A DNA stretch of 64,000 nt from Arthrobacter humicola. GTDB taxonomy: Bacteria; Actinomycetota; Actinomycetes; Actinomycetales; Micrococcaceae. Position 1 is the first letter of the stretch. Each line of letters begins with the position of its first letter. The notes below the pieces were generated by a model, which made no database searches, was not told where the DNA came from, and was given only the letters and a program-made list of their open reading frames with translations. The stretch is taken from positions 124,001 through 188,000 of the forward strand of contig NZ_JAFKON010000005.1 of the NCBI RefSeq assembly GCF_022803015.1. The letters are read 5' to 3'. Below, piece by piece: positions 9,356 through 20,000 of this stretch. Position numbers and translations under genes: made by a program.

Positions 9356-10765
9356 TCAGCCGTTGATGACCTGCGGAACGCCGAGGGCCTTGAGGCCTTC
9401 GACACCGAATTCGAGTCCGTAGCCGGACTGCTTCGCGCCACCGAACGGGATGCGGGGGTCCACGGCGCCGTGCTTGTTGATCCAGACGGTGCCGGCCTCG
9501 AGCCGGGCCGCCACCTTGCGGGCTTCGGCGGGGTCGGAGGACCAGACCGAGGCGCCGAGGCCGACGTCGACGGCGTTGGCCATTACGATGGCCTCGTCCA
9601 CGGTGCCGTAGCGGATGATCGGCAGGGCGGGGCCGAACTGCTCCTCCGCGACCAGCGGGTTGCTGTTGGCGATGTCCGCGACCAGGGTGGCGGGGTAGAA
9701 GTTCCCGGGCTGGTCGTTCTCCGGGTTGCCGCCGAGCAGGATCCTGGCGCCGGAGTCGCGGGCTGCCCCGACGAGGCCGGCGACGATGTCGAACTGCTGG
9801 CGGTTCTGCAGCGGGCCCAGGACGTTGGCCTCGTCGAGTCCGTTGCCCATGGGCATGGCCCGGGCGACGGTGGTGAGTTCCTCGCAGACGGCGTCATAGA
9901 TGTCGGCGTGGACGTAGAGGCGCTTGAGCGCCGCGCAGGTCTGGCCGGTGTTGATGAAGGCGCCCCAGAACAGGCCCTCGGCGATCGCCTTCGGGTCGGC
10001 GTCGGGCAGGACAATGCCGGCGTCGTTGCCGCCGAGCTCCAGGGTGAGGCGTTTGACGGTGTCGGCGGAGGATTTGATGATGGCCTTGCCGGTGGCGGTG
10101 GAGCCGGTGAACATGATCTTGCCGATCGTGGGGTGTCCGGCCAGGGCCTCGCCCACGTCACGGCCGCCGGAGACCGCCGTGAGGAGGCCTTCGGGGAGTT
10201 CCTGGTTGAGGACTTCGACGAGGGCAAGGACGGACAGCGGGGTGTATTCGGACGGCTTGATGACGACGGCGTTGCCCATGCGCAGGGCTGGGGCGAGCTG
10301 CCAGACGGTGATCATCATGGGCCAGTTCCAGGGGCCGATCGCGCCGACGACGCCGATGGGCCGGTAGTGCAGTTCGGCGCGGGTTTCGCCGTCGTCCACC
10401 ACGGTTTCGGGGTCCAGGGGCGTGCCGGCGGCGACGCGGAGCCAGGCGGCGCAGGCGCCGACCTCAAAGCGGGCGTTCGGGCCGTTCAGCGGTTTGCCCT
10501 GCTCGCGGGAGAGCAGGCGGGCGAGTTCCTCGGCGGAGCGTTCGACGGCGTCGGCGGCCTTGAGCAGCGCGGCGGACCGGGCGTCGTGGCCCAGTGCAGC
10601 CCAGGCCGGCTGCGCGGCGGCTGCGGCGGCGATGGCGGCTTCGAGGTCCTGAACGGTGTGGACCGGTGCTTCGCCGACCGGCTGTCCGGTGGCCGGGTCA
10701 AAGATCGTGCGGGTTTCCCCGGCCACCGGGGTGATCGAGGCGAGTAGGGCGTCGTAGGTTTCCAT
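9356..10765 (-). CDS. NAD(P)-dependent aldehyde dehydrogenase
   Basis: 469 residues. Catalytic Cys277 in TGQTCAALK and general base Glu243 in ELGGNDAG are intact, as are GPWNWP and the coenzyme loop FTGSTATGKAI. It oxidises an aldehyde to a carboxylate in the cytoplasm. I take the inner ATG (residues METYDALL) because GGAG lies seven bases before it; an ATG five codons upstream is also open. It is divergent from the APC permease gene and 3 kb from the copper amine oxidase, so the likely substrate is the aldehyde made by that enzyme (a phenylacetaldehyde dehydrogenase FeaB analogue). The exact substrate is inferred. Confidence 0.9.
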   Translation of the reverse strand: METYDALLASITPVAGETRTIFDPATGQPVGEAPVHTVQDLEAAIAAAAAAQPAWAALGHDARSAALLKAADAVERSAEELARLLSREQGKPLNGPNARFEVGACAAWLRVAAGTPLDPETVVDDGETRAELHYRPIGVVGAIGPWNWPMMITVWQLAPALRMGNAVVIKPSEYTPLSVLALVEVLNQELPEGLLTAVSGGRDVGEALAGHPTIGKIMFTGSTATGKAIIKSSADTVKRLTLELGGNDAGIVLPDADPKAIAEGLFWGAFINTGQTCAALKRLYVHADIYDAVCEELTTVARAMPMGNGLDEANVLGPLQNRQQFDIVAGLVGAARDSGARILLGGNPENDQPGNFYPATLVADIANSNPLVAEEQFGPALPIIRYGTVDEAIVMANAVDVGLGASVWSSDPAEARKVAARLEAGTVWINKHGAVDPRIPFGGAKQSGYGLEFGVEGLKALGVPQVING

Positions 10766-11114
10766 GGGGGTACTCCACATCGAGTAGGTCAGAGAACGCG
10801 GCCGGTGCGGCCTAAGAGTGCTGTTTCAAGCGTGCTCCGGCGAGGGGCCGAGGGGCTTGTCTATCCGCGAAGAGCTGTTGTGCGGGAGCGAACGGAACAC
10901 CGAAAGCAATTTCCCGAGGCTGCGGACCGGAGGGCGTCCGGCCGGCCGTGCAGGCGGCGACGGCCCTGGTGCTGACTACGCTCAGGAACAACAACCGGTC
11001 GCTCAGCGACAAAAGCGTGACGGGCGCCACCTGCCATGCTGGATTTCACGGTGCAACGCACCCCCATTTCCCAGACCGCCGTTCCCCAGACTCATGACCG
11101 TTAAGAAGGATCCG
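10766..11114. promoter_or_regulatory. Divergent intergenic region, aldehyde dehydrogenase / permease
   Basis: 349 bp without a gene between two divergent starts. It should hold promoters for both and operators for the FeaR-like or TetR regulators nearby. I could not pick out a convincing -35/-10 pair or a clear FeaR box by eye. The permease ribosome binding site AAGAAGGA lies at 11103-11110. Confidence 0.5.
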
Positions 11115-12584
11115 ATGAGTATTTCAAATTCAGATTCCCGGACCGCAGAATCCAGCCCCCGCACGGAGCACTCCACCGCGCTGCGTGCCGGCAGCGTCGG
11201 CGTCATGGGCATTCTTTTCTTTGTTTTGTCAGCCCAGGCGCCGTTGACCGGAATCGTCGGGGCATCACCGCTGGCCGCAGCGCTCGGCAACGGCGCCGGC
11301 GCCCCCGGCGCGTATCTGGTGGTGGGCATCGTCATCGTGATCTTCGCGGTCGGCTTCGTGGCCATGAGCCGGAAGATCCAGGCCAACGGCGCCTTCTACG
11401 CCTATGTCACCGCCGCCTTCGGACGCAAGGTTGGCGCGGGAGCGGCGTGGCTCGCGCTCCTCGCGTACAGCACGGTCCAGGCCGCGATGTATGGATTGTA
11501 CGGCGCGGCGTTCTCGGGCCTCCTCGGATCTGCCGGGATCGTGGTCCCTTGGTGGCTTCTGGCCGCCATCACCATGGCGGGCGTGCAGGTGCTGGGCTCC
11601 CTCAACATCGAACTCGGGGCGCGGGTCCTGGCGGTGCTCGTGGGCCTGGAGGTCGCCATCCTGCTCATGTTCGGGTTCACCGTGCTGTTGCGGGGCGGCG
11701 GGCCGGAGGGGATCAGCCTGGCGGCGTCCTTCTCTCCCGCGGCGATCGGCGCAGGCGCCCCGGGCGTTGCCATCATGTTCGCCGTCGCCTCCATGTTCGG
11801 CTTCGAATCAACGGCCATCTACTCGGCCGAGGCCAAGGACGCCCACCGCACCGTAGCCCGGGCCACGTACCTCTCGGTAGTCGTCATCGCGGTCTTCTTC
11901 TCCTTCATTTCTTGGATGCTGGTCAGCTACTACGGACCCTCGCATGTCATCGACGCCGCGGGCGCGGCCCTCGAATCGGGCGATTCCACCGCGTTCGTGC
12001 TGACGCCGATGGTGGAGCTGTTCGGGCCGTGGGCCGGAACGGTCACCGGCATGCTGCTCGTGACCTCCCTGCTGGCCGGCATCATCGCCTTCCACAACGG
12101 CATCAACCGCTACCTCCATTCGCTGGCCCTGCGCGGGTCGATGCCCCGCGGAGTGGCCCGGACCAACCGGCACAAGGCGCCCGCCGTCGCTGCACGGATC
12201 CAGACCGTGGTCGCCTTCCTGCTCGTGGCGCCGTTCGCGGTGCTGTCCCTGGATCCTGTCCTCACCCTCTTTTCCTGGTTCAGCGGGCTGGCCGTGGCCG
12301 CGCTCCTGGTGCTCTACATGCTCTGTTCGCTGGCCGTCGTCGCGTACTTCCGGCGGGAAAGGGTGCCCGGCCAGCTCTGGCAGACCGCGGTGGCACCGGT
12401 GCTCGCCACCCTGCTGCTTGGCTGGGTCCTGTCCCTCGTCATCATCAACTTCACCGCTCTGATCGGCGGCAGTGCCGAAACGGCCGTGGGCCTGCTGCTG
12501 ACCGTACCCATAGTGTTTACCGCCGGTGTGCTGGTGGAAATTGCCGTGGAGGGCAGGGCCGCGCGCGCAGGGGTCACTGTCTGA
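11115..12584 (+). CDS. APC-family amino acid/amine permease
   Basis: 489 residues with about 12 membrane segments, from the ATG at 11115 (AAGAAGGA just upstream). The first helix carries the APC substrate signature (LSAQAPLTGIVGASPLA), and GFESTAIYSAEAKDAHR lies in the helix 6 region, as in YhdG/Orn-type permeases; APC proteins exchange or co-import amino acids and amines with protons. Set within a cluster containing amine oxidase, aldehyde dehydrogenase and a FeaR-like regulator, it is most likely the uptake system for the amine being degraded. It is followed by a strong terminator. Confidence 0.88.
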   Translation: MSISNSDSRTAESSPRTEHSTALRAGSVGVMGILFFVLSAQAPLTGIVGASPLAAALGNGAGAPGAYLVVGIVIVIFAVGFVAMSRKIQANGAFYAYVTAAFGRKVGAGAAWLALLAYSTVQAAMYGLYGAAFSGLLGSAGIVVPWWLLAAITMAGVQVLGSLNIELGARVLAVLVGLEVAILLMFGFTVLLRGGGPEGISLAASFSPAAIGAGAPGVAIMFAVASMFGFESTAIYSAEAKDAHRTVARATYLSVVVIAVFFSFISWMLVSYYGPSHVIDAAGAALESGDSTAFVLTPMVELFGPWAGTVTGMLLVTSLLAGIIAFHNGINRYLHSLALRGSMPRGVARTNRHKAPAVAARIQTVVAFLLVAPFAVLSLDPVLTLFSWFSGLAVAALLVLYMLCSLAVVAYFRRERVPGQLWQTAVAPVLATLLLGWVLSLVIINFTALIGGSAETAVGLLLTVPIVFTAGVLVEIAVEGRAARAGVTV

Positions 12585-12612
12585 CGGGCGGCGGTGGGCA
12601 TCAGCAGTGGAA

Positions 12613-12656
12613 GCAGAGGGGGCGGTGCCGGACAGATCCGGCACCGCCCCCTCTGC
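12613..12656. terminator. Strong intrinsic terminator after the permease
   Basis: Perfect 20-bp stem (GCAGAGGGGGCGGTGCCGGA at 12613-12632 with its complement at 12637-12656), tetraloop CAGA, then CTTTGT. It separates the plus-strand permease from the convergent AraC-family gene. Confidence 0.92.
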
Positions 12657-12732
12657 CTTTGTAGTTTCCGCGGCGCCGACAACGGCGGTGCTGACGACAG
12701 CAGGTGCTCTCGGCAGGGGGTGAAGGCCAGGC

Positions 12733-13704
12733 TCAGGCGCCGCGCCGCCAGTCACTGGGGGACTCACCGAAGGCATCCCGGAAGGAGCGGCTGAAATGGG
12801 CCGCATCCAGGAAGCCCCAGCGCGCGGCCACGGCTCCGACCGGCATTCCGGCCAGGAGCGGATCGCGCAGTTCGCGGCGCGCCCCCTCCAGCCGCTGGGT
12901 CCGGATCCAGCTCGCCACGGTGGTCCCGGATTCATGGAAGACGTTGTGCAGGTGCCGGGTGGAGATGAAATGGGCCGCCGCGATGGACGCCGGTGACAGC
13001 ATTGGATCGGCCAGGTGGGCATCGATGTACTCGCGGACGGATGCCGCCAACAGGGCCTGGGGTTTCATGCGGTCGGGGGACATGTCCAGTTCCGAATGCA
13101 GCATCGTGGAGACGAGATCAAGGGCGTTGGTGGCCAGCCGCGATCCGCTGGGGCCGCTCAGCGCCTCCAGGTTCTCAGCGAGGTGGGCAATGAACGGCCC
13201 GACGATGGCGGCGAGGCCCCCGTCGGAGGCCAAACGCACGGCCGAAAGCTGTGCGATGCACTCCGGCGGCAGGGACAGTGCGTCCCAGGGAAACATCAGC
13301 ACCATGAGCCGGGCGTCGCCCTCGAAGGCAAGCGTGTAGGGGCGGCTGGTGTCATAGATGGAGAGATCGCCCGGATGCAGGACTGCCTCGCGGTTGTCCT
13401 GGATGAGGAGCCCGGTGCCCTGCAGCTGGAGGTTGAGCTTGAAATAGCGCTGGTTGGACTGCGCAATCAGCGCCGGTGTGCGGTGGACCTCATGGCTTGT
13501 GGAGGAGACCTCGACGAGTGCCACGCGGTCCAGCCTGCGGGCCCGTAAGCGGCCGTGGAAGTTGTCCGCATTTGCGCTCGAGGCGGCCAGGGGAACGAAG
13601 GATTCCGCGACGAGGTGCCGCCAGTGGTCGAAGGATTCTGCCGTGCTGGTTCGGACGTCCTGTCCCGTGGGACCGAGCGGAGGGCGGGCTGCAACTGCGG
13701 TCAT
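12733..13704 (-). CDS. AraC-family regulator, FeaR-like
   Basis: 323 residues. The N-terminal half is an AraC-binding-like domain (WRHLVAESFVPLAASS at about 28-43, then a cupin-like region with LIQDNREAVLHPGDLSIYDT); the C-terminal 100 residues form the double helix-turn-helix (SPASIAAAHFISTRHLHNVF and VGAVAARWGFLDAAHFSRSF). This architecture is that of FeaR, activator of amine oxidase and phenylacetaldehyde dehydrogenase genes in Escherichia coli. Its location between a permease/dehydrogenase pair and a copper amine oxidase supports the same role here. Target boxes not identified. Confidence 0.88.
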   Translation of the reverse strand: MTAVAARPPLGPTGQDVRTSTAESFDHWRHLVAESFVPLAASSANADNFHGRLRARRLDRVALVEVSSTSHEVHRTPALIAQSNQRYFKLNLQLQGTGLLIQDNREAVLHPGDLSIYDTSRPYTLAFEGDARLMVLMFPWDALSLPPECIAQLSAVRLASDGGLAAIVGPFIAHLAENLEALSGPSGSRLATNALDLVSTMLHSELDMSPDRMKPQALLAASVREYIDAHLADPMLSPASIAAAHFISTRHLHNVFHESGTTVASWIRTQRLEGARRELRDPLLAGMPVGAVAARWGFLDAAHFSRSFRDAFGESPSDWRRGA

Positions 13705-13736
13705 AGGAGATCCTGACGCCGTCGTATTTCTGGGAG

Positions 13737-13752
13737 TGTGTCATGGGACACA
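13737..13752. promoter_or_regulatory. Candidate operator upstream of the FeaR-like gene
   Basis: Inverted repeat TGTGTC-ATGG-GACACA, 33 bp before the AraC-family start codon. Its symmetry suits a dimeric repressor such as the adjacent TetR protein; function not shown. Confidence 0.4.
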
Positions 13753-13787
13753 GTCCTTTCAGGGTAGCGCCGCAGCCCGCCGCTGTC

Positions 13788-13817
13788 ATCTTTTTTCGAC
13801 AACCGGAGAAAAAAGAT
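13788..13817. terminator. AT-rich palindrome between the two regulators
   Basis: ATCTTTTTT (13788-13796) pairs with AAAAAAGAT (13809-13817) across a 12-base loop, 13 bp after the TetR stop codon. It is markedly AT-rich for this genome. It may be a weak terminator of the TetR gene or part of the AraC-gene promoter. Confidence 0.4.
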
Positions 13818-13830
13818 CGCCCGGGCCCAA

Positions 13831-14430
13831 TTACCGGGCCTGGCAGCCCAGCAGGGTCAGGAAGCCCTCCAGCTGCTCGTTCAGCCCGAGTTCCACCTGG
13901 CCTTCCGGGGCAAGTGCCGCCGCGATCTGCGCGCCGAGGAGGAGGTTGAGCAGCTGCCCGGCCAGGGCGGCGTCGCTGACGGTAGTGGTGACGGCGCCGG
14001 CGTGCCGGGCCTCGGCGAGATACTGGCGCATCGCTGCAAGCCACTGCTCCATCGAATCGCGGTGGATCCGGGCCTTGCCGGGGTCGTTGATGGCCTTCTG
14101 CCAGAACGGGATGACAATCCGGGCCTCGTTGATCCGTTCCTCATCCAACGGCAGCACCTCGACGCAAAACGACCGCAGGGCCGCCAGTCCGGCCTGCCCG
14201 GCGGTGACTCCTGCGATGCGCTCGTTGGTGCGGTTGAAGACGTGCCCGAACGCGAAGGTCAGCAGGTCATCCTTGGTGGGGAAGTAGGGCTTGAGGGCGC
14301 CGTTCGCGAAGCCTGCCTCGAGGGCAATTTCCCGCATGGTGGCACTTTCAATCCCGAGCCGGGCGATGATCCGCCACGTGGCGTCGACGAGTTCAAGCCG
14401 CCGCTGGTCGTGGTCGACAATCTTTGGCAC
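13831..14430 (-). CDS. TetR/AcrR family regulator (BetI-like)
   Basis: 199 residues starting from a GTG ([11 protein letters not shown], a common opening of this subfamily), with GGGGAG seven bases upstream. Helix-turn-helix at about residues 25-45 ([20 protein letters not shown]), C-terminal domain of the TetR_C_6/BetI type. It is divergent from the copper amine oxidase, with 118 bp between them, so the natural target is the amine oxidase promoter and its own. Two regulators (FeaR-like activator, TetR repressor) would then govern amine degradation. Confidence 0.9.
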   Translation of the reverse strand: MPKIVDHDQRRLELVDATWRIIARLGIESATMREIALEAGFANGALKPYFPTKDDLLTFAFGHVFNRTNERIAGVTAGQAGLAALRSFCVEVLPLDEERINEARIVIPFWQKAINDPGKARIHRDSMEQWLAAMRQYLAEARHAGAVTTTVSDAALAGQLLNLLLGAQIAAALAPEGQVELGLNEQLEGFLTLLGCQAR

Positions 14431-14548
14431 CGGACAGCTCCCCAAATATTTTGCGTCGGACTCTTGTGGCACAGCTTACATTTCCGTATTCTCTACAACT
14501 ATAGAAAATAAAGTTCTGACCTGCAAAGGTCACCGAACGAAGGCCGTC
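14431..14548. promoter_or_regulatory. Divergent promoter region, TetR / amine oxidase
   Basis: AT-rich island in a GC-rich region, TTACATTTCCGTATTCTCTA around 14477-14496 followed by CAACTATAGAAAATAAAG. It contains a plausible -10 (TATAGA) for the amine oxidase and short dyad symmetry TTCT...AGAA that could be the TetR operator. Boxes assigned by eye only. Confidence 0.5.
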
Positions 14549-16510
14549 ATGATGACCGCACAAACTGACACCCGCACCTCGTTTAGTCCGTACAGCCGCT
14601 ACAGCCTGGCCACGGGCGCCGAAATCACCGCGGTCCAGGGCATCCTGCGTGCCGCGGGACTGCTGGGCGAGACCCGGCGCATCGCGTACCTCGGTCTGCT
14701 GGACCCCGCCCGGAACGCGCCGGCCGAAAGTGAGGACCGCCGGTTCCGGGTCTTCCTGCACGATGCCGCCGGGGGAAGGCCGGCCGATGTGACCGTTTCG
14801 GTCTCCAGCGGCACGGTGGTTTCCGCCGTCGAGCTGGACACGGCGGCGACCGGCGAGCTCCCGGTCCTGGAGGAGGAATTCGAAGTCGTCGAACAGCTCC
14901 TGGCCACGGACGAGCGCTGGCTCAAGGCCCTCGCCAGCCGCGGTCTGGACGTCAGCACGGTCCGCGTTGCCCCGCTGTCCGCCGGCGTCTTCGAGTACCC
15001 GGAGGAAAGGGGCCGCCGGATCCTTCGGGGTCTGGCCTTCGTGCAGGATTTCCCCGAGGACAGCGCCTGGGCGCACCCGGTGGACGGGCTCGTGGCATAT
15101 GTCGACGTCGTGAGCCAGGAAGTGACGCAGGTGCTGGACACCGGCGCCGTCCCGATTCCCGCGGAGCACGGCAACTACACCGATCCGGAGCTCACCGGCC
15201 CGATGCGCACCACGCAGAAGCCGATCAACATCACGCAGCCGGACGGGCCCAGCTTCACGGTCACCGGCGGCAACCACGTTGAATGGGAAAAGTGGAGTGT
15301 CGACGTCGGCTTCGACGTCCGCGAGGGGGTGGTGCTGCACAACCTTGCCTTCCAGGACGGCGACCGCCTGCGTCCCATCATCAACCGCGCATCCATCGCC
15401 GAAATGGTGGTCCCGTACGGGGACCCGTCGCCGATCCGGTCGTGGCAGAACTACTTCGACACCGGCGAATACCTCGTGGGCCAGTACGCCAACTCCCTGG
15501 AACTGGGCTGCGACTGCCTGGGCGAGATCACCTACCTCAGCCCCGTCATCAGTGACGCCTTCGGCAACCCCCGCGAGATCCGCAACGGCATCTGCATGCA
15601 CGAGGAAGACTGGGGGATCCTGGCCAAGCACAGCGACCTCTGGACGGGCATCAACTACACCCGCCGCAACCGCCGCCTGGTGATCTCGTTCTTCACCACC
15701 ATCGGCAACTACGACTACGGCTTCTACTGGTACCTCTACCTCGACGGCACCATCGAGTTCGAGGCCAAGGCCACCGGCGTCGTCTTCACCTCCGCCTACC
15801 CCGAAGGCGGCTCGGCCAACATCTCCCAGCTCGCCCCGGGCTTGGGCGCGCCGTACCACCAGCACCTGTTCAGCGCCCGTCTCGATATGGCGGTCGACGG
15901 CCTCACCAACCGGGTCGAAGAAGAAGACGTGGTCCGCCAGGGAATGGGCGAGGGCAACGAACGCGGCAACGCGTTCTCCCGGAAGCGGACTGTCCTGGCG
16001 CGCGAGTCGGAAGCCGTCCGGGAAGCCGACGCGCCCAGCGGCCGGACCTGGATCATTTCCAACCCGGAATCACGCAACCGCTTGGGCGAACCCGTGGGCT
16101 ACAAGCTGCATGCCCAGGGCCAGCCCACTCTCCTGGCAGATCCGGAGTCCTCCATCGCCAGGCGCGCGGCCTTTGCCACGAAGGACCTGTGGGTCACCCG
16201 GTTCGCGGAGGAGGAGCGGTACCCCACGGGGGACTTCGTCAACCAGCACGCCGGGGGAGCAGGCCTGCCGGCCTACATTGCCCAGGACCGCGACATCGAC
16301 GGCCAGGACATCGTGGTGTGGCACACCTTCGGCCTGACCCACTTCCCCCGGATCGAGGACTGGCCCATCATGCCGGTGGACACGGTCGGCTTCAAGCTCC
16401 GCCCCGAGGGCTTCTTCGACCGGAGCCCCGTGCTGGACGTGCCGGCCAACGCTCAACAGTCCTCAAGCTGCCATGGCGAGGGCGACGCCGGCGCACACTG
16501 CCACAGCTAG
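14549..16510 (+). CDS. Copper-containing primary amine oxidase (TPQ enzyme)
   Basis: 653 residues. It oxidises primary amines to aldehydes with release of NH3 and H2O2. The topaquinone precursor is Tyr388 in GNYDY, the catalytic base Asp304 in NYFDTGEY, and the copper ligands His437 and His439 (YHQHL) and His598 (TFGLTHFPR). All sit exactly six residues beyond the A. globiformis phenylethylamine oxidase positions (382, 298, 431/433, 592). The start is the first of two adjacent ATGs, with GAAGG upstream. Odd feature: the C-terminus ends in a Cys/His cluster ([13 protein letters not shown]) that might bind metal. No signal peptide, so cytoplasmic. The spacing favours a phenylethylamine/tyramine-type substrate; histamine is possible. 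Confidence 0.96.
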   Translation: MMTAQTDTRTSFSPYSRYSLATGAEITAVQGILRAAGLLGETRRIAYLGLLDPARNAPAESEDRRFRVFLHDAAGGRPADVTVSVSSGTVVSAVELDTAATGELPVLEEEFEVVEQLLATDERWLKALASRGLDVSTVRVAPLSAGVFEYPEERGRRILRGLAFVQDFPEDSAWAHPVDGLVAYVDVVSQEVTQVLDTGAVPIPAEHGNYTDPELTGPMRTTQKPINITQPDGPSFTVTGGNHVEWEKWSVDVGFDVREGVVLHNLAFQDGDRLRPIINRASIAEMVVPYGDPSPIRSWQNYFDTGEYLVGQYANSLELGCDCLGEITYLSPVISDAFGNPREIRNGICMHEEDWGILAKHSDLWTGINYTRRNRRLVISFFTTIGNYDYGFYWYLYLDGTIEFEAKATGVVFTSAYPEGGSANISQLAPGLGAPYHQHLFSARLDMAVDGLTNRVEEEDVVRQGMGEGNERGNAFSRKRTVLARESEAVREADAPSGRTWIISNPESRNRLGEPVGYKLHAQGQPTLLADPESSIARRAAFATKDLWVTRFAEEERYPTGDFVNQHAGGAGLPAYIAQDRDIDGQDIVVWHTFGLTHFPRIEDWPIMPVDTVGFKLRPEGFFDRSPVLDVPANAQQSSSCHGEGDAGAHCHS

Positions 16511-16519
16511 GCCGGCGCC

Positions 16520-16996
16520 GTGAGTGTCGCAGCCAGCTTGGGCCGCCGGGCCGGCCTCGCCGGCGTCGTCTTCCATTCCCGGATCTGCGCCGCCGTGACC
16601 GCGGCGTCGTGCCTCGCGCATCTGTGGCTGGCCGCCGGGAACCAGCACGGGACCTGGCTGAACGTGCTCATGCTCGCCATGGTGGCAGTGTGCCTGCCGT
16701 GCGCCGTGCACATCTGGCGCCACGGCAGGCACAGGGCCCTTCGCCAGGTGATGGCCGCGGCGCTGGCCATGACCGCGGTGCACGCGGTCCTGCTCCTCGG
16801 CACGGGAGCCGGCGGCACGGGCCACAGTCACCATGTGAGCACTGCGGCAGCAGGGGCCGGCGCGGCGCCGTCGGGATCCGGGGCGCTGCTGGCAGTCATC
16901 GCGCTGGAAATGACGACGGCGCTGCTCGCCGCGACGCTGCTGGCCCGGCTGCGGGCGGAGCCCCGGTCGGCCGTATCAGGGTTGAAGCGCGGCTAA
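16520..16996 (+). CDS. His/Cys-rich membrane protein downstream of amine oxidase
   Basis: 158 residues, about four membrane helices, beginning at a GTG nine bases after the amine oxidase stop, without a clear ribosome binding site, so translation probably reinitiates. It carries clustered His and Cys residues (CLPCAVHIWRHGRHR, GHSHH) in and between helices. I do not recognise a family for certain; the pattern recalls small copper-handling or DUF5134-like membrane proteins. Lying behind a copper enzyme, a role in copper supply is a reasonable guess but unproven. Confidence 0.65.
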   Translation: MSVAASLGRRAGLAGVVFHSRICAAVTAASCLAHLWLAAGNQHGTWLNVLMLAMVAVCLPCAVHIWRHGRHRALRQVMAAALAMTAVHAVLLLGTGAGGTGHSHHVSTAAAGAGAAPSGSGALLAVIALEMTTALLAATLLARLRAEPRSAVSGLKRG

Positions 16997-17021
16997 AGCG
17001 CAGCTTCCGGGTTGGTCAGCG

Positions 17022-20000
17022 TCAGTCGTTGAACAGCCCCGCCAGGTCTTCCGCCGTCAGGGCGCCGCCGGTGAGTGCGTCGCCTTCCATGACGTCGGCG
17101 AAGAGCTGCGACTTCTTCGCTTTGAGCGCCATGACCTTCTCCTCGATCGTGTCCTTGGCGACCAGCCGGTAGACCATGACGTTCCGGGCCTGGCCGATCC
17201 GGTGGGTCCGGTCCACGGCCTGGGCCTCCGATGCCGGGTTCCACCACGGGTCCAGCAGGAACACGTAGTCGGCCTCGGTGAGGTTCAGGCCGAAGCCGCC
17301 GGCCTTGAGGCTGATGAGGAACACCGGCGCGGCGCCGTTCTTGAACTCGTTCACGACGTCGGTGCGGTTGCGTGTGCCGCCGTCGAGGTAGCAGAACTCG
17401 ATGTTCTCCTCGACCAGGCGCTCCCGGACCTTGCCCAGGAAACCGGTGAACTGGCTGAAGATCAAGGCCCGGTGCCCTTCGGCCACCAGGTCCGCGAGCT
17501 GCTCGAAGAGGACATCGAGCTTGCTGGAACGCACCCCTGACAGGGAGGGATCGATCAGCGAGGGATCCAGGCTCAGCTGACGGAGCAGGGTCAGCGACTG
17601 GAAGATAGTGAACCTGTTCTTGTTGACGTCCTCAATCAGGCCCAGGATCTTTTGGCGCTCCCGCTGCAGGTGGGTCTGGTAGACCTTCTGGTGCCGCGGG
17701 TTCAGCACGACTTCCAGGATCTGCTCCTGCTTGGGCGGCAGGTCACTGATGACCTGTTCCTTGGTGCGCCGCATCATGAGCGGCCGGACGCGCCGCCGGA
17801 GCTTGTCCAGCTGCCCCTTGTCGCCGTTCTTCTCCACCGGCTTCTGGTAATACTCGGCGAACCGTTTGGGGCTGGAAAAGAGCCCGGGAGCCACGATCGA
17901 GGTCAGTGCCCAGAACTCCATCAGGTTGTTCTCCAGCGGCGTGCCGGTGATGGCGAGTTTGAAGGCGGCGGGCAGTTTGCGGGCGCACTGGTAGGCCTTG
18001 GACTGGTGGTTCTTGACGAACTGCGCCTCGTCCAGGACCAGGCCGGCCCAGGTCTGGGAGGCGTAGGCCTCGTAGTCGATGCGGAAGAGGGCGTAGGAGG
18101 TGATGATGATGTCCGCGCCGGCCATCGCCTCGGCCGGGTGCGTGCCGCTCTTGGCGAAGGTTTCGCCGATGGCGCGCACGTTGAGCCCGGGAGCGAACCG
18201 AGCCGTCTCCGCCTCCCAGTTGCCCACCACGGAAGTGGGGGCGACGACAAGGAACGGGGCGGTCCCGGACCCGGTTCCGGCTTCATCTCCTGCGGCGGCG
18301 TCTTTTGCGGCGCAGATCAGGGCGAGGGCCTGGACGGTCTTGCCCAGGCCCATGTCATCGGCCAGCACGCCGCCGAGGCCGTGGCGGTACAGGAAGCTCA
18401 GCCAGTTGAAGCCCTCCAGCTGGTACGGGCGCAGCTCGGCGTTCAGTGACCCGGGCAGGGGAAGGCCCTTGATGCCGCCTTCAAGGAGGCCGCCTACGGA
18501 CTCGCGCCACGCCGCGGCCTGTTCATCCACGATGCCCAGGTGTGCGAGCTCGTCCCACAGCCCGGCCTGGAAGCGGCTGATCTGCAGCGGGGCGTCCTTG
18601 TCGCCGGGGTTGTCCTGCAGGGAGCGGGCCTCGTCGATCAGGGCCCGCAGCTGGTGCAGCTCCGGCAGGTCCAGCGAGAAGTACGCCCCGCTCGGGAGCA
18701 GCATGCGGGTCTGGCCGGCGGCGAGGGCGGAAAACAGTGCCGCGAAGGAAACCGGCTGGCCCTCCAGGGTGATGACGATGCCCAGATCGAACCAGTCGCG
18801 GCTGTCCGTCGCCTTTGTGGAGATCGCCACCACCGGGGCTTCTTCGGCTTCGCGGTAGTCCGCAATCTCGCCGGAGGTATCCACGGAGACGTCAGGGAGG
18901 TCGCGGAGCCGGGGGAGCACGTCCTCGGTGAAGGCGAGGGTGTCCAGTCCGGCCAGCTCTGCCGTGGCCGCCAGGCGCGGCGTGCCCCAGCCGCCGGTCG
19001 CGGATTCGCCCAGGGCCGGCACGACGTCCCAGGGCTGCCCGACCGCCTCGAGGATGCGGGCCTCGGCCGGGTCGTCCCGGTAGCCGTGATCGCCCGGGTG
19101 CCGCCACAGCGGCTGTGCCGTGACGAGGTTTCCGGACGTGTAGTGCCATTCCCAATGCAGCCGGACCCGGTGGTCGGCCCCGTAATTGGCCAGCAGGGAC
19201 AGGGTGGGGACGGCGAGCGTGGGCAGTTCCACCGACTCGTCGGAGGCGGTAACCCGCGCGGTTTGCTTGAGCTTGGGGTAAAACCCTGTTAGGAAGCGGC
19301 TTTCGTCCCGTGCGGGGATGTGCAGGGTTGTCCCGCCCGTGACGAAGGTCAGCAGTTCCTCGCTGAGACCGCTTTCCAGCGGGGCGAGGGTGATGACGGG
19401 GTCCGCGGGGGCGGTACCGGGCAGGGCGCCGCCGTCGGACGCCAGGAAGATTCCGTGCGCCGGGCGGCCGATGGTCCCGACCGACGCCGGATCCACCACC
19501 TCACCTTCGACCGTGATGGTCGGCGCGAGCTCGAGACCGCCGTCGTCCCCGCCGGTGCCGATGCGCGCCAGGTTCAGCCCGACGGCGGCAGGCTGTTCGA
19601 CCAGCCGCACCGGCTCCGTGCCGCGGCTGTGCACCAGGGCGACGCCGATTTTCTGGGCCTGGGACAGCAGGCTCCACAGGTTCTTGCCGGCGTAGGTGTT
19701 CAGCCCCAGCCACAGTCCGGTGCCGGAGTGCTGCCGGTTTGCCACAGCGGTGTGCGAGGCGAGGAATTCCTGCATCCACTCGACGTGCGCCTCGTTGCAT
19801 TCGCGCCGGTAGTTCAGGTAGCTCAGCGTGCTCCAGGAGACGTCGCCGCGGATCCACTTGCCCTTGGCGCCCATGATGACGGGGCGTGCCTTGAGCTGGC
19901 GGACGCTGCGGAGCGGGTCGCGGCGGCCCGTGTAGGAAAAGTGCGGGGCGGGTTCCTCGACGTCGAACTGGAGCGCCAGCGGGGTGCCGTTGGCGGACGG

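Noticed and set aside
9470..10747. 425-residue open frame antisense to the aldehyde dehydrogenase
   Set aside because: Gly/Val-rich mirror of the real gene's codon usage; no motifs.
14393..15865. 490-residue frame antisense to the amine oxidase
   Set aside because: Same type of GC-driven shadow; the amine oxidase on the plus strand has all catalytic residues.
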